Source: Caulobacteraceae bacterium
Lineage (GTDB): Bacteria; Pseudomonadota; Alphaproteobacteria; Caulobacterales; Caulobacteraceae
Reading direction: 5' to 3'
DNA: 13,100 bases
Assembly: GCA_947501315.1 (NCBI GenBank)
Contig: CANMXH010000050.1
Location: 1-13,100, forward strand
Shown: positions 13,034-13,100 of the stretch, piece after piece
Layout: each line of letters opens with the position of its first letter
How positions within the stretch are numbered: the first letter of the stretch is position 1
Position numbers and translations under genes: made by a program
The notes under the pieces: generated by a model
What the model was told of the DNA's origin: nothing
Seen by the model: only the letters and a program-made list of their open reading frames with translations
Databases searched by the model: none

Positions 13034-13100
13034 CACGCCCGACCCTAGAGGGGGCAGAGGCGGGCCTCAAGCGGAGACCGGGGTCCGGCGGGTCAATTGC

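Noticed and set aside
13068..13096. Possible xseB promoter: TTGACC at 13096-13091 (- strand)
   Set aside because: The hexamer 17 bases downstream (CGCTTG) is a poor -10 box, and the upstream context is cut by the window edge.

Overview
The window looks like chromosomal DNA of a GC-rich alphaproteobacterium, most likely Caulobacterales (Brevundimonas/Caulobacter-like). I infer this from base composition, from an F0 ATP synthase cluster that carries b and b' subunits and is separate from F1, from the protein sequences, and from palindromic intergenic repeats of the type scattered through such genomes. No phage, plasmid, transposase or CRISPR signal is visible. The genes are housekeeping; the unusual material lies between them.

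Left part, + strand (1-5550): the 3' end of an adenine deaminase gene, a tandem glycine riboswitch, then a compact glycine cleavage operon gcvT-gcvH-gcvPA-gcvPB. The riboswitch senses the substrate of the enzymes encoded below it. A promoter-like pair of boxes overlaps the deaminase stop codon, and the 3' edge of aptamer II can pair with the gcvT ribosome binding site. Lipoamide dehydrogenase (L-protein) is not in the window. After gcvPB come a 14-bp hairpin, a decayed N-terminal fragment of a short-chain dehydrogenase, and a 12-bp hairpin that can end transcription from both sides.

Middle part, - strand (8632 down to 5598): a small unknown gene, then the F0 operon atpI-atpB-atpE-atpF'-atpF. 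A good promoter candidate overlaps the stop codon of the small gene. A UUCG-capped hairpin with a T-run sits between atpE and atpF', where it could favour the many-copy c subunit over the single-copy b and b' subunits.

Non-genic stretch (8633-9439): two oppositely oriented arrays of related 7-bp repeats, about 500 bp without a recognised gene, and a 153-bp palindromic repeat next to the end of dxs.

Right part, - strand (13033 down to 9440): xseB, csaA, ispA and dxs. xseB and csaA overlap by one base; ispA follows closely, probably from a non-ATG start. A second, unrelated 135-bp palindrome separates ispA from dxs, so dxs is bracketed by two different palindromic elements. Dxs starts the MEP pathway and IspA makes farnesyl diphosphate from its products.

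I did not find a clear new biological system. The best leads are the riboswitch expression platform, the atpE/atpF' hairpin, the dehydrogenase remnant, the heptad arrays and the paired palindromes around dxs.
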